DNA of 64,000 nucleotides, from assembly GCF_012971745.1 (NCBI RefSeq), contig NZ_CP048834.1, positions 4,278,001 to 4,342,000 of the forward strand, written 5' to 3'. Shown piece by piece: positions 24,823-34,196 of this stretch. The DNA is from Starkeya sp. ORNL1 (lineage in GTDB: Bacteria > Pseudomonadota > Alphaproteobacteria > Rhizobiales > Xanthobacteraceae). Numbering within the stretch: the stretch's first letter is position 1; each line of letters begins with the position of its first letter. A model generated the notes under the pieces. That model worked only from the letters and a program-made list of their open reading frames with translations. It had not been told where the DNA came from and made no database searches. The position numbers and the translations under genes were made by a program.

Positions 24823-27003
24823 ATGCGCGCTCCCTTCAAACGCCCCCAGCCGAACCTGTCGCGCCGCCATTTCCTTCTCGTCACCGGCGTCGCTGGCGCT
24901 GGGCTGACGCTCGGCATGCCACTGTTCGCCGCCGAGCAACAGGGGACGCCGGCGGCCGGGCAGACCCCGTTCGAAGCCTATCTTCGGATCGCCCCCGACA
25001 GCAGCGTGACCGTTCTCTCGGCTCATGTGGATATGGGCCAGGGCATCTATACCGGCATCGCCACGCTGGTGGCCGAGGAACTCGACGCTGATCCTGCGCA
25101 GATGCGCGCGGAAGGTGCCGCCGGCAATCCGAAGCTATATGCCAACCTCGCCACCGGCGGAGAGAAGCAGGAGACCCAAGGCTCCACGGCGACCAGTTCC
25201 TCGTTCGAGCGCTACCGGCTCGCCGGCGCCACGGCGCGCGCCATGCTGGTCCAGGCGGCCGCCGCGGAATGGAAGCTGCCCGCCGCGCAGATCACGGTGA
25301 AGCGCGGCGTCGTCAGCCATTCGTCTGGCAAGAGCGCTTCGTTCGGTGCCCTGGCCGAGGCGGCCGCGAAACTTCCGGTGCCGACGGACATCGTGCTGAA
25401 GAACCCCAAGGACTGGAACTATATCGGCACCGAGACCTTCCGGCGCCTCGACAGCGCCGACAAATCAACGGGCCGCCAGACCTACACGATCGATGTGAAG
25501 CTGCCGGGCATGCTGACCGCCGTCATCGCCCATCCCCCGCAGTTCGGCGGCACCGTCCGTTCGTTCGATGCCAGGGCGGCGAAAGCGGTGAAGGGCGTGG
25601 TCGAGGTGGTCGCCATTTCCCGCGGCGTCGCCGTGCTGGCCGACAACAGCTGGGCAGCGATCAAGGGCCGCGAGGCACTGACCGTGGACTGGGCGCTCGA
25701 AACCGCCGAGAAGCGCGGCAGCGAGCAACTGATGGCCGAGTATAAGCGCCTCGCCGCCGAGCCACCGACGGCGGTGGCGGTCACGCGCGGCGAGCCCGAC
25801 GCGGCGCTCGCCGGCGCAGCCAGGGTGGTGGAGGCGAGATACGAATTCCCCTATCTCGCGCATGCTCCCATGGAGCCGCTCGATGCAGTGGCGTGGCGCC
25901 GGGGCGACCAGCTCGAACTCTGGGGCGGCTTCCAGCTCACCGATCATTATCACGCGGTCGCGGCGCGCACGGCCGAGCTGCCGCTGGAGAATGTGAAGCT
26001 GCACGTCATGATGACCGGTGGCGGCTTCGGGCGCCGCGGCACGCCAGACGCCCAGATCGCCGTGGAAGCGGTGGAGTGCGCAAAGGCGATTGGCTGGCGC
26101 GCGCCGGTCAAAGTGCTCTGGACCCGCGAGGACGACATCACCGGCGGCCGCTATCGGCCGATGGCCCTGCATGTAGTCAAGGCCGGGCTGGACGCCGCCG
26201 GCAAGCTGGTCGGCTGGAAGCATCGTATCGTCACCCAGTCGATCCTGGGCGGCACCTTGTTCGATGCCTATGTCAAGGACGGCGTCGACTGGAGTTCCGT
26301 GGAAGGCGTGGTCGACACGCCCTATGCGGTTCCCAACTTCGCGCTGGACCTCACCACCACCAAGGTCGGGGTGCCCTTGCTGTGGTGGCGCTCGGTCGGC
26401 CACAGCCACACCGCCTATGTGATGGAGACGATGGTGGATGAGCTCGCCGCGCTCGCCGGGCGCGATCCGATCGTGTTCCGGCAGGAGCTGTTGGCAGGCA
26501 ACCCACGCCACCTCCGCGTCCTTAAACTGGCAGCGGAACAGGCCGGGTGGGGCCGGCCTCTGCCGGAGGGGCGCTTTCGCGGCGTCGCGGTGCACGAGTT
26601 CTACGGCACCGTCGCCGCCGAGGTGGCGGAGATCGCTATCGACCGCAAAGGCGGCTTCCGGGTGGAGCGTGTGGTCTGCGCGGTCGATTGCGGCGTCGCG
26701 GTCAATCCGGACCAGGTGCGTGCCCAGATGGAAGGCAGCATCGGCTTCGGCCTCGGGGCGATCCTGCACTCGCAGATCACTCTGAGCGACGGCAAGGTCG
26801 ACCAGACCAATTTCGATAGCTACGAGGTGCTGCGCATCAGCGAGATGCCCAAAATCGAGGTGCATATCGTGCCGTCGGGCGAGAAGCCGACCGGCGTCGG
26901 CGAACCCGGTCTGCCGCCGGTCGGCCCGGCGGTGGCGAATGCGCTGGCCGCCGCAACGGGTCGCCGGGTGCGCATCCTGCCGATGGATCGCGGGACGGGC
27001 TGA
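24823..27003 (+). CDS. iorB: Molybdopterin-binding hydroxylase large subunit (isoquinoline 1-oxidoreductase beta-type)
   Basis: 726 residues with a twin-arginine signal (LSRRHFLLVTGVAGAGLTLG), so the enzyme is probably exported folded with its small subunit. Molybdopterin-binding landmarks include ILSAHVDMGQGIYTGI-like VDMGQGI, GGGFGRRG, and the terminal catalytic glutamate in GVGEPGLPPVGPAVANAL. Members of the IorB branch hydroxylate isoquinoline, other N-heteroaromatics, nicotinate or aldehydes using water as oxygen source and a cytochrome as acceptor. The position between an aldehyde dehydrogenase and an aspartase, in an island with an aromatic dioxygenase, favours an N-heteroaromatic substrate. 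Confidence 0.92.
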   Translation: MRAPFKRPQPNLSRRHFLLVTGVAGAGLTLGMPLFAAEQQGTPAAGQTPFEAYLRIAPDSSVTVLSAHVDMGQGIYTGIATLVAEELDADPAQMRAEGAAGNPKLYANLATGGEKQETQGSTATSSSFERYRLAGATARAMLVQAAAAEWKLPAAQITVKRGVVSHSSGKSASFGALAEAAAKLPVPTDIVLKNPKDWNYIGTETFRRLDSADKSTGRQTYTIDVKLPGMLTAVIAHPPQFGGTVRSFDARAAKAVKGVVEVVAISRGVAVLADNSWAAIKGREALTVDWALETAEKRGSEQLMAEYKRLAAEPPTAVAVTRGEPDAALAGAARVVEARYEFPYLAHAPMEPLDAVAWRRGDQLELWGGFQLTDHYHAVAARTAELPLENVKLHVMMTGGGFGRRGTPDAQIAVEAVECAKAIGWRAPVKVLWTREDDITGGRYRPMALHVVKAGLDAAGKLVGWKHRIVTQSILGGTLFDAYVKDGVDWSSVEGVVDTPYAVPNFALDLTTTKVGVPLLWWRSVGHSHTAYVMETMVDELAALAGRDPIVFRQELLAGNPRHLRVLKLAAEQAGWGRPLPEGRFRGVAVHEFYGTVAAEVAEIAIDRKGGFRVERVVCAVDCGVAVNPDQVRAQMEGSIGFGLGAILHSQITLSDGKVDQTNFDSYEVLRISEMPKIEVHIVPSGEKPTGVGEPGLPPVGPAVANALAAATGRRVRILPMDRGTG

Positions 27004-27009
27004 GCACAT

Positions 27010-28416
27010 ATGCGCACGCGGATCGAACGGGATTCCCTCGGCGAGCGGGCTGTACCCGAAGACGCCTATTACGGCATCCAGACACTTCGGGCGGTCGAGA
27101 ATTTCGGCCTGTCCGACATTACGCTGAGCCATTTCCCGGCGCTCGTGCGTTCGCTGGCGATGGTCAAGAAGGCCGCTGCCATCGCCAATCATGCCGCGGG
27201 CGCGCTGGCCGAGCCGAAATTCTCCGCCGTCGTCGGCGCCTGCGACGACATCATTGCCGGCCAGCTGATCGACGCGTTCGTCGTCGATGTGTTCCAGGGC
27301 GGCGCCGGCACCTCGACCAACATGAACGCCAATGAGGTCATCGCCAATCGTGCGCTGGAACATCTCGGCCGGCCGCGTGGCGAATACCTGACGGTTCATC
27401 CCAATGACGACGTGAACATGTCGCAGTCGACCAATGACGTCTATCCAACGGCGGTCCGACTGGCGATCATGCTCAGCTGTTCCGAGCTCCAGGCCTCGCT
27501 TGCGGCGCTCATCGCGGCTTTCGAGAGCAAGGCGCGCGAATTCTCGACGACGGTCAAGATCGGCCGCACGCAGTTGCAGGAGGCGGTGCCGATCACGCTT
27601 GGCCTCGAGTTCGAGGCGTTCGCCGCGACGCTGACCGAGGACACCGCGCGGCTGGAGGAGGTCGCCTGCTTCTTCCGGGAAGTGAACCTCGGCGGCACGG
27701 CTGTGGGCACGCGGGTCAATGCGACACGCGCCTATGCGCAGCGCGCGATCGCCGAGCTGTCGCAGATCTCCGGCCTGCCGCTCATTGCCGCCGGCAATCT
27801 GATGGAAGCCAGCTGGGACACCGGCGCCTTCGTCAATTTCTCCGGCATCCTCCGCCGGATCGCGGTGAAGCTTTCGAAGATCTGCAACGATCTCAGATTG
27901 CTGTCGAGCGGGCCGCGCAGCGGTCTCGGCGAGATCCGCCTGCCGCCGGTTCAGCCCGGCTCGTCGATCATGCCAGGCAAGGTCAACCCCGTCATTCCGG
28001 AATCGGTGAACCAGGTCTGCTACCAGATCATCGGCAACGACCTCGCCGTGACCATGGCGGCCGAGGGCGGCCAGCTGCAGCTGAACGCGTTCGAGCCCCT
28101 GATCGCCTACAATCTGCTGACCTCGATGCGGCTGCTCGGCCGCGCCATGACCAATCTTGCCGAGCGCTGCGTCCGTGGCATTGAAGCGGATGTCGAACGC
28201 TGCCGGGCCGGAGCGGAAGGCAGCATCTCGCTGGCGACTGCCCTGGTACCGGTGGTCGGCTATGGGCGTGCCGCCGAGATCGCCAAGGAAGCGCTGCGGT
28301 CGGGACGAACCGTCAAGGATGTGGCGGCTTCGCTCGCCATCGATCCTGTGACGCTGGAAGAACTGCTCGACCCGATGTCTATGGCGATGAGGCAGGATGC
28401 GCTGACGCCCGGATAG
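27010..28416 (+). CDS. aspA: Aspartate ammonia-lyase (aspartase)
   Basis: 468 residues. The family signature GSSIMPGKVNP is intact, and the N-terminus (ERDSLGERAVPEDAYYGIQTLRAVENF) matches aspartases rather than fumarases. It would convert L-aspartate to fumarate and ammonia in the cytoplasm. It starts 6 nt after iorB, so it belongs to the same operon. Along with the aspartate dehydrogenase-like gene in the first operon it suggests that nitrogen from the substrate passes through aspartate, or that an aspartate-like (N-substituted) adduct is cleaved. Related superfamily members act on argininosuccinate-like or aminopolycarboxylate substrates, so the exact substrate should be considered open. 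Confidence 0.88.
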   Translation: MRTRIERDSLGERAVPEDAYYGIQTLRAVENFGLSDITLSHFPALVRSLAMVKKAAAIANHAAGALAEPKFSAVVGACDDIIAGQLIDAFVVDVFQGGAGTSTNMNANEVIANRALEHLGRPRGEYLTVHPNDDVNMSQSTNDVYPTAVRLAIMLSCSELQASLAALIAAFESKAREFSTTVKIGRTQLQEAVPITLGLEFEAFAATLTEDTARLEEVACFFREVNLGGTAVGTRVNATRAYAQRAIAELSQISGLPLIAAGNLMEASWDTGAFVNFSGILRRIAVKLSKICNDLRLLSSGPRSGLGEIRLPPVQPGSSIMPGKVNPVIPESVNQVCYQIIGNDLAVTMAAEGGQLQLNAFEPLIAYNLLTSMRLLGRAMTNLAERCVRGIEADVERCRAGAEGSISLATALVPVVGYGRAAEIAKEALRSGRTVKDVAASLAIDPVTLEELLDPMSMAMRQDALTPG

Positions 28417-28449
28417 AGGAGCGTCAGCGCTGCCCGGATTGCTGCCGGA

Positions 28450-29466
28450 TCAGACGAAGAAGTTGCGATACTTCTCGATGATGATCTCCGGCACTTCCTC
28501 CTGGATATAGTGCCCGCAGTTCAGGCCTTCGGCGTGCTCGATATTGGTCGCGAAGCTGTGCCAGATATCCATGAACTTCTTGGCGCGGTCCGGACTATGG
28601 CCGCGCGCGCCCCAGATCAGCATGAGGGGCAGGTCGGTCTTAGTGTCCTTGTCCGCCATGTCCATGTCGTAGTCGCAGGTCGCCGTCGCCCGGTAGTCAT
28701 TGCAGGAGCCGGTGATGGTCTTGAGCGTGTAGCAACGGATATATTCGTTGATGGCGAGGTCGGTCAGGAAGCCGAGACCGGTGCCGCCGCGGATCACCAT
28801 GCGGCTCTTGATGAAGTATTCCGCCGGCACGGCGCTGATCAGCCGCTCGGGGAAGGGCGCCGGCTGCGCCATGAATCCCCAGTGCCACGTGCCCACCACC
28901 CAGCTTTTGGTGATGTTGGTCCACACAAAGGAATTGGGGATGATGTCCATCAGGCAGACCTTGCGGATCCGCTCCGGATGGTCGAGGCACAGCCGGTAGG
29001 TGGTGCGCCCGCCGCGATCATGGCCGGCGATGAAGAACTTGTCGTAGCCGAACATGTCCATGACATCGATCAGGTCTTCGGACATTGCCCGAAAACTGTA
29101 ATTGATGTGGTTCTCGCCGGGCTCGGGAAGTGAGCTGTCACCATAGCCGCGCAGGTCAGGAAGGATGACGTGATAATCCTTCGCGAGTTCCGCGGCGACC
29201 TTGTACCAGCACACATGGTTCTCGGGATTGCCGTGGACCAGCAGCAAGGGCGGCCCGGAACCGCCATGGCGAAGCCGGATCGTAGCGCCGCGCGTGCGCA
29301 CTTCCAGATGCTGGAAGCCCGGGAATTGAGCCGCCACCTCCTCGCTGCCCCAGCGGGTCGGATCGCGCCGGTAATCGCCGGGTTCGGCGATCGCCAGGAC
29401 GTTGGCGTCGCTCGGACTGAACGATTTGGCGATCGCTGGGGCACGTTCAAGGCTGTCGAGAGCCAT
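28450..29466 (-). CDS. Alpha/beta hydrolase, haloacetate (fluoroacetate) dehalogenase-like
   Basis: 338 residues from the ATG at 29466, which has AAAGGT 6 nt upstream. The nucleophile elbow is G148-H-D150-R151-G-G-R154, with aspartate as nucleophile and the two arginines that hold the carboxylate in fluoroacetate dehalogenases. The cap has H195-W196 followed by QPAPFPERL, the halide-binding His-Trp of that family, and a late NCGHY supplies the catalytic histidine. It would hydrolyse a haloacetate-type C-X bond, or a related 2-substituted acid. It is convergent with aspA and lies downstream of the tctC gene on the same strand with a 52-nt gap. Confidence 0.82.
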   Translation of the reverse strand: MALDSLERAPAIAKSFSPSDANVLAIAEPGDYRRDPTRWGSEEVAAQFPGFQHLEVRTRGATIRLRHGGSGPPLLLVHGNPENHVCWYKVAAELAKDYHVILPDLRGYGDSSLPEPGENHINYSFRAMSEDLIDVMDMFGYDKFFIAGHDRGGRTTYRLCLDHPERIRKVCLMDIIPNSFVWTNITKSWVVGTWHWGFMAQPAPFPERLISAVPAEYFIKSRMVIRGGTGLGFLTDLAINEYIRCYTLKTITGSCNDYRATATCDYDMDMADKDTKTDLPLMLIWGARGHSPDRAKKFMDIWHSFATNIEHAEGLNCGHYIQEEVPEIIIEKYRNFFV

Positions 29467-29518
29467 CTTCTTACCTTTCATCAGGAATTCGAATATAGAT
29501 TGGCGGCAGAACGCCGCT

Positions 29519-30493
29519 CTACCCGCTGATAATGCCGAGCTTGGTCAGTATCTCTTTCGTCTTTGCGCGTTCCTCGATAAGGAATTTCTGCATGTCGGCA
29601 CTGTTCATGTAGTAGTCGCTCCAGAGGTTCTGCTTGGCCAGGTCCTTCCAGGTCTGGCTCTGGCGCATCTTGCTGATGGTGTCTTCCCAGTATTTGATGT
29701 TCTGGGGCGACAGGCCCTTCGGAGCGATGAAGCCGCGATAGGAGCTGTAGGCCACGGGAATGCCGAGCTCGCGCAGCGTCGGGATATTGTCGTAAGGCGC
29801 CGCCGCGCGCTTCTCGGAGGCGATCGCCGCGCAGCTCAGCTCGCCGCTCTGCTGGTAGGGCGCGTAGGTGGCGAGGCCCGACACCGACACGTCGATATTG
29901 TTGCCGAGCAGCGCCACGGTGGATTCACCCGCGGACTTGAACACCGCGGTGCGCAGCTTCTTGATGTCGACGCCGATCGCCTCGGCCAGCAGCGCGATCG
30001 CAATGTGGTTCTGGGTGCCGATGGCGGTGGAAAAGCCGAGCCGGACCTGCTCGGGATCCTTCTTCATCTCCTCGACCAGCTGCTGGATGGTCTTGATGCG
30101 CCCCTTCGGATTCAGCCCGATGCACAGATCCTCGGTGACGAGCATCGAGAGCGGGGTGAATTCCTCCAGCTTGACGCCCGCGACGTTCTGCAGGTCCGCC
30201 GAGATCATCGCCGCCGACATTGGCGAGATATAGGATGGATTGCCGGCAAATCGGTTCATCGAAGCCCAGGCGACGGCGCCGCCGGCACCCGGCCGGTTTT
30301 CGACGACGGTCGGCACGGTGACCAGCTTCTCGGCCAGCAGCGTCTTCTCCACCGCGCGGGCGGTAAGGTCGAAGCCGCCGCCCGGCGTGGCGCCGACGAT
30401 GATCTGGAGCTGCGAGAAAGGCGTATCTGCGGCCTCTACCGGCGCCCCTGCCGCGAGCAATGCAAGGCCGGCTGCGATTACAAGTGACTTCAT
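29519..30493 (-). CDS. tctC: Tripartite tricarboxylate transporter substrate-binding protein TctC
   Basis: 324 residues; the ATG at 30493 is preceded by GGGAGGAG. Residues 1-22 are a Sec signal ending APVEAA. The mature protein shows the Bug/TctC fold: LQIIVGATPGGGFDLTARAV, VENRPGAGGAVAWASMNRF and KGRIKTIQQLVEEMKK. It binds a carboxylate in the periplasm and delivers it to TctAB. It is the last gene of the transporter operon, 29 nt after tctA. Ligand identity is not readable; Bug proteins bind many di- and hydroxycarboxylates and some aromatic acids. Confidence 0.92.
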   Translation of the reverse strand: MKSLVIAAGLALLAAGAPVEAADTPFSQLQIIVGATPGGGFDLTARAVEKTLLAEKLVTVPTVVENRPGAGGAVAWASMNRFAGNPSYISPMSAAMISADLQNVAGVKLEEFTPLSMLVTEDLCIGLNPKGRIKTIQQLVEEMKKDPEQVRLGFSTAIGTQNHIAIALLAEAIGVDIKKLRTAVFKSAGESTVALLGNNIDVSVSGLATYAPYQQSGELSCAAIASEKRAAAPYDNIPTLRELGIPVAYSSYRGFIAPKGLSPQNIKYWEDTISKMRQSQTWKDLAKQNLWSDYYMNSADMQKFLIEERAKTKEILTKLGIISG

Positions 30494-30522
30494 GGTTCCG
30501 CTCCTCCCTGTGATGGCGCTTT

Positions 30523-32073
30523 TCACGCCTTTTCGACGGCTTCTGTTTCTGCCTTTTCGATTGCTTCTCTGGTGTGCTGGCCGAATTTCGAGATCAGCGG
30601 CCCGACAATGGCGGCCAGCAGCAGGATGGCCGAGGCGATGAGCAGCACCGCGACGATTGGATGCGAGACCACGCCCCACCAGCTGCCGCCGGCCAGTGTC
30701 AGCGCCTGCCGGGTCGATTGCTCAAGCAAGGGTGACAGCACGAGGCCGAGGATCAGCGGCGTTATCGGATAGGCGAGCCGGCGCATGGCGTAGCCGATGA
30801 TGCCGAACGCCACCGATATGCCGGTCTCCAGCACGCTGAGATTGATGATGTAGACGCTGGAGATGGCCAGCACGATGATGCCGAGATTGAGCGTCAGCGG
30901 CGGCACCTTCAGCAGCCGGACGAAGAAGCCGACCAGTGGGATATTGAGGATGACCAGCACGACATTCGCCACATAGAGGCTGGCGATCACACCCCAGGCG
31001 ATGTCGGGATGCTGCTCGAACAGTTTCGGGCCGGGCTGGATGCCGTAGATCAGCAGCGCGCCGAGCATCACCGCGGTGGTGCCGGAGCCAGGGATGCCAA
31101 GCGTCAGCAACGGCACCATGGCGCCGGAGGCTGCGGCGTTATTCGCCGCCTCCGGCCCGGCGACGCCTTCCGGCGCGCCCTTGCCGAACTCTTCCTTGTG
31201 CTTGCTGATACGATACTCGACCGTATACGAGACGAAGGTGGCGATGGTAGCGCCGTGGCCCGGCAGGATGCCGGTGAAGAAGCCGACGAATGAGCCGCGC
31301 ACCATCGCCCAGCGCGAGCGCACCCATTCCTCGCGCGACATCATCAGGCGGCCGACCTGGGCGAAGGTATCGACCTCGCCATTGTAATAGCGCCGAATGC
31401 CTTCCAACGCCTCGGAGATCGAATAAATGCCGACGATGACGGCGATCGAGGAGACACCGTCATAGAGTTCGGCCATTCCGAAGGTGAAGCGGGTGGAGCC
31501 GGTCTGCAGATCGATGCCGACCGTGCCGAGCAGCAGGCCGAAGCTGACGACGATCAGCCCCTTGACCACGGTGCCATCAATGAAGGAGGCGGTGCCGACC
31601 AGCGACAGCACCATCAGCGCGGAATACTCCGCCGGCCCGAAGCCGACGGCGACGCGCGCGAGATAGGTGGCGAGGAAGGTGAGGCCGAGGATGCTGATGG
31701 TGCCGCCGACGAAGGAGGCCACCGCCGATATCACCAGCGCGGCCCCGGCACGGCCCTTGCGGGCCATGGGATGCCCATCGAGCGTCGTCATCACCGAGCC
31801 GGCGTCGCCGGGCATGTTGATCAGGATCGAGGAGATCGAGCCGCCATACATGGCGCCGAAATAGATGCCGCTGAACAGGATGAGCGCGGCGGTGGGATTG
31901 AGCCCATAGGTGAAGGGCAGCAACAAAGCGATGCCGGCGGGCGGGCCGATGCCGGGCATCATGCCGATCCAGGTGCCCAGCACGCAGCCCAGCGCGATCA
32001 TGGCGAGATTGGTCGGCGAGGACAGGACTTCGGAGAAGCCGAACATCAGGCCGGAAATGACGCTTCCGTCCAT
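30523..32073 (-). CDS. tctA: Tripartite tricarboxylate transporter large membrane subunit TctA
   Basis: 516 residues with about 12 hydrophobic segments. Signature regions are [56 protein letters not shown] and [20 protein letters not shown]. It is the conduit subunit of the secondary TctCAB importer, driven by an ion gradient. The ATG shares a base with the tctB stop (TGATG); a GTG one codon earlier is possible. Gene order B-A-C on the minus strand. The promoter ahead of tctB carries the TGGATT-N12-AATCCA motif shared with the neighbouring dehydrogenase. Confidence 0.94.
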   Translation of the reverse strand: MDGSVISGLMFGFSEVLSSPTNLAMIALGCVLGTWIGMMPGIGPPAGIALLLPFTYGLNPTAALILFSGIYFGAMYGGSISSILINMPGDAGSVMTTLDGHPMARKGRAGAALVISAVASFVGGTISILGLTFLATYLARVAVGFGPAEYSALMVLSLVGTASFIDGTVVKGLIVVSFGLLLGTVGIDLQTGSTRFTFGMAELYDGVSSIAVIVGIYSISEALEGIRRYYNGEVDTFAQVGRLMMSREEWVRSRWAMVRGSFVGFFTGILPGHGATIATFVSYTVEYRISKHKEEFGKGAPEGVAGPEAANNAAASGAMVPLLTLGIPGSGTTAVMLGALLIYGIQPGPKLFEQHPDIAWGVIASLYVANVVLVILNIPLVGFFVRLLKVPPLTLNLGIIVLAISSVYIINLSVLETGISVAFGIIGYAMRRLAYPITPLILGLVLSPLLEQSTRQALTLAGGSWWGVVSHPIVAVLLIASAILLLAAIVGPLISKFGQHTREAIEKAETEAVEKA

Positions 32074-32555
32074 CACAGGCCTCCGAAGATGGTGCCGGTG
32101 GGCAGCGCGGTCTGCAGGCCGAAGACGAACAGCAGATAGAAGCAGGCGGCCATGGCCGCGCCGGAGACGATCGCCATCGGCAGCGAGCGGCGTCCGCAGA
32201 CGAAATAGGCGATGATCGCGAACAGCACGGTCGCCAGCGCATAGCCCAGCAATTCCAGCGTGCCGGCATAAGCGAGCGTCAGCAGCGAGGCGATGATCAC
32301 CATGCCGAGGCCGGCATGGCCGGTGGGCGCATGGGCAATGAGCTGGTCATGGGCATCGGCCGGTTCGCGCAGCGCGATCCAGCACTGCATGAGCCCGAGC
32401 GCCAGGATGAACGAGGACAGCACTATCGGCAGCCATCTCGGCCCCAGCGGGTCGCCGGTCATCGGCTCCTGGATCTGGAAACTGAAATAGAGAAAGAAGG
32501 CCGCGACTGCCGTAACGACGGCCGCGCCGCCCAATTCGGCTCGGTTCCCCAGCAA
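32073..32555 (-). CDS. tctB: Tripartite tricarboxylate transporter small membrane subunit TctB
   Basis: 160 residues with four hydrophobic segments, the expected size. The N-terminus (RAELGGAAVVTAVAAFFLYFSF) and the segment GDPLGPRWLPIVLSSFILALGLMQ are typical of TctB (PF07331). It is an inner-membrane partner of TctA with a structural rather than transport-specific role. It is the first gene of the transporter operon and overlaps tctA by one base. Upstream is a 239-nt gap holding the candidate operator at 32619-32642 and no gene. Confidence 0.9.
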   Translation of the reverse strand: MLGNRAELGGAAVVTAVAAFFLYFSFQIQEPMTGDPLGPRWLPIVLSSFILALGLMQCWIALREPADAHDQLIAHAPTGHAGLGMVIIASLLTLAYAGTLELLGYALATVLFAIIAYFVCGRRSLPMAIVSGAAMAACFYLLFVFGLQTALPTGTIFGGL

Positions 32556-32618
32556 TGGATATCTCCTTGACTGGCGTTTCCTCTTGGCAGCATGTTTTCA
32601 CGCTTTGCCATTATTTAT

Positions 32619-32642
32619 TGGATTATAAGTCGTTAAAATCCA
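32619..32642. promoter_or_regulatory. TGGATT-N12-AATCCA operator candidate upstream of tctB
   Basis: TGGATT (32619-32624) and AATCCA (32637-32642) form an inverted repeat with a 12-nt spacer, 64-87 nt before the tctB start. The same arms and the same spacer length recur at 33957-33980. A further short palindrome, TCAAT-C-ATTGA, lies at 32648-32658. Confidence 0.6.
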
Positions 32643-32794
32643 GATCGTCAATCATTGAAGGCGCTTGGCAGATTTCACTTTCCGAGGAAATCCGGCGTTT
32701 ATCTCAGGCTTCGATGTTCGCCGGTCCGTCGTGATTTTTGATTTTGTTGGCGTAAAAAGATTATCCCGTAGAACGATCTCCATGCCGCCGGCGC

Positions 32795-33880
32795 TCATGC
32801 CGGCGCCATGGCGCCCAGTCGGCTGATCTCCTCGCACAGTGCCTGCGTATAGGCCCTTGTGCCGAGCTTGCCGCCGAGATCAGCGGTGCGCGTCGCCGTG
32901 TCGGCGGCGAGCGTATCGACCGCCCGCTCGATCAGTTCCTGCGCCCGGGCGAGGTCGCGGCGGCCATGCTTGCGCGCCAGCCAGCCGAGCAGCATGGCGA
33001 CAGACAGGATCAGCGATACCGGATTGGCCTTGTCCTGGCCGGCAATGTCGGGGGCGGAGCCATGCTGCGCCTGCGCCATGCAATGCACGTCGCTGGCATT
33101 GATCGCGCCGCCGAGGCCGAGGCTGCCGGAAAGCTCGGCCGCCTCGTCGGACAGGATGTCGCCGAACATGTTGGTGGTGACGATGACGTCGTAGCGCTGG
33201 GCGTCGCGCACCAGCAGCGCGGCCATCGAGTCGATCAGCTGCTCGTCATAGGCGACGTCCGGGAATTCCTCCGCCAGCTTGCGCACTTCGCGCAGGAACA
33301 GCGCCTCCGACACCTTGATGACGTTCACCTTGTGGACCGCGGTGACCTTGCTGCGCCGTTCGCGGGCCAGCTCGAACGCCATCCGCGCGATGCGCGAGGA
33401 ACCCTGCGCGGTGATCTTGCGCACCGAGAGCGCCATGTCCGGGCTCGGCATGAATTCGCCGATGCCCCAATACATGTTGCGATCGGAATAGAAGCCTTCG
33501 GTATTCTCGCGGACGATGACGAGATCCATCGGCGTCCGGCCCCAATGCGGCAGGCCCAGGCGCGACTTGGCCGGTCGGATATTGGCGTAGAGATCGAGCC
33601 GCACCCGCAGGTCGGCGGAGAGATTGATGCCGCCTTCTGCGCGCGCCGGGTAGTCGGAATGCGACACCGGGCCGAGGATGATGCCGTCGGCGGCGCGGCA
33701 CGCTTCCAGCACAGAATCCGGGAAGGTGGTGCCGTCGGCCTTCAGGCGCGCCAGGCCGACCTCATGGGTCTCGTAGCTGAAGCCCAGCGGGATGATCCGG
33801 TCGAGATGGTTCAGCACCTCAATCGCAGACGCCGAGATTTCCGGCCCGATGCCGTCGCCGGGAAGTACTGCCAGTTTCAT
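32795..33880 (-). CDS. Isocitrate/isopropylmalate dehydrogenase-family beta-decarboxylating dehydrogenase (tartrate dehydrogenase-like)
   Basis: 361 residues. The start KLAVLPGDGIGPEI and the metal/NAD segment NMFGDILSDEAAELSGSLGLGGAINA identify the family; RVRLDLYANIRPAK and RENTEGFYSD carry the substrate-binding arginine and the discriminating loop. The loop differs from LeuB and Icd and is more like tartrate/D-malate dehydrogenases. It would oxidise a 2-hydroxy acid with a beta-carboxylate, with decarboxylation and NAD reduction. It lies divergent from the GntR gene and upstream of the tct operon on the same strand; a shared operator motif suggests co-regulation. Confidence 0.88.
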   Translation of the reverse strand: MKLAVLPGDGIGPEISASAIEVLNHLDRIIPLGFSYETHEVGLARLKADGTTFPDSVLEACRAADGIILGPVSHSDYPARAEGGINLSADLRVRLDLYANIRPAKSRLGLPHWGRTPMDLVIVRENTEGFYSDRNMYWGIGEFMPSPDMALSVRKITAQGSSRIARMAFELARERRSKVTAVHKVNVIKVSEALFLREVRKLAEEFPDVAYDEQLIDSMAALLVRDAQRYDVIVTTNMFGDILSDEAAELSGSLGLGGAINASDVHCMAQAQHGSAPDIAGQDKANPVSLILSVAMLLGWLARKHGRRDLARAQELIERAVDTLAADTATRTADLGGKLGTRAYTQALCEEISRLGAMAPA

Positions 33881-33956
33881 CCATGATCTCCAGCCGCGAC
33901 CGCCGATGCCAGGTGGGCTACGCGGTTGTCCCGTCGCTATGAGGCGTCAAACATCA

Positions 33957-33992
33957 TGGATTTGTCAATCTAAAAATCCAATTGAGATTGAC
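33957..33992. promoter_or_regulatory. GntR operator candidate: TGGATT-N12-AATCCA plus overlapping inverted repeat
   Basis: TGGATT (33957-33962) and AATCCA (33975-33980) repeat the motif found upstream of tctB. Overlapping it is GTCAATCT (33964-33971) with AGATTGAC (33985-33992), an 8-bp inverted repeat. These lie in the 316-nt divergent gap between the beta-decarboxylating dehydrogenase (start 33880) and the GntR gene (start 34197); the rest of the gap shows no gene. Confidence 0.6.
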
Positions 33993-34196
33993 GGCAACGT
34001 CATTCGGGTGAACCTATAGGCTCCACAAATTCAATGATGTGGGGCAGACCGGCGGCGCGATTGCAATTTGCGCGCAATCGTCCGAAAAATTGGCTTTCCT
34101 GCGTATCTGTACGCCTATGGGCGAACCGACTTGAAGGCGCCGCTTGCTTTCCTTTATGGAAGCAATCCGTCGTTCGACCGACCTCACGAGAGATGC

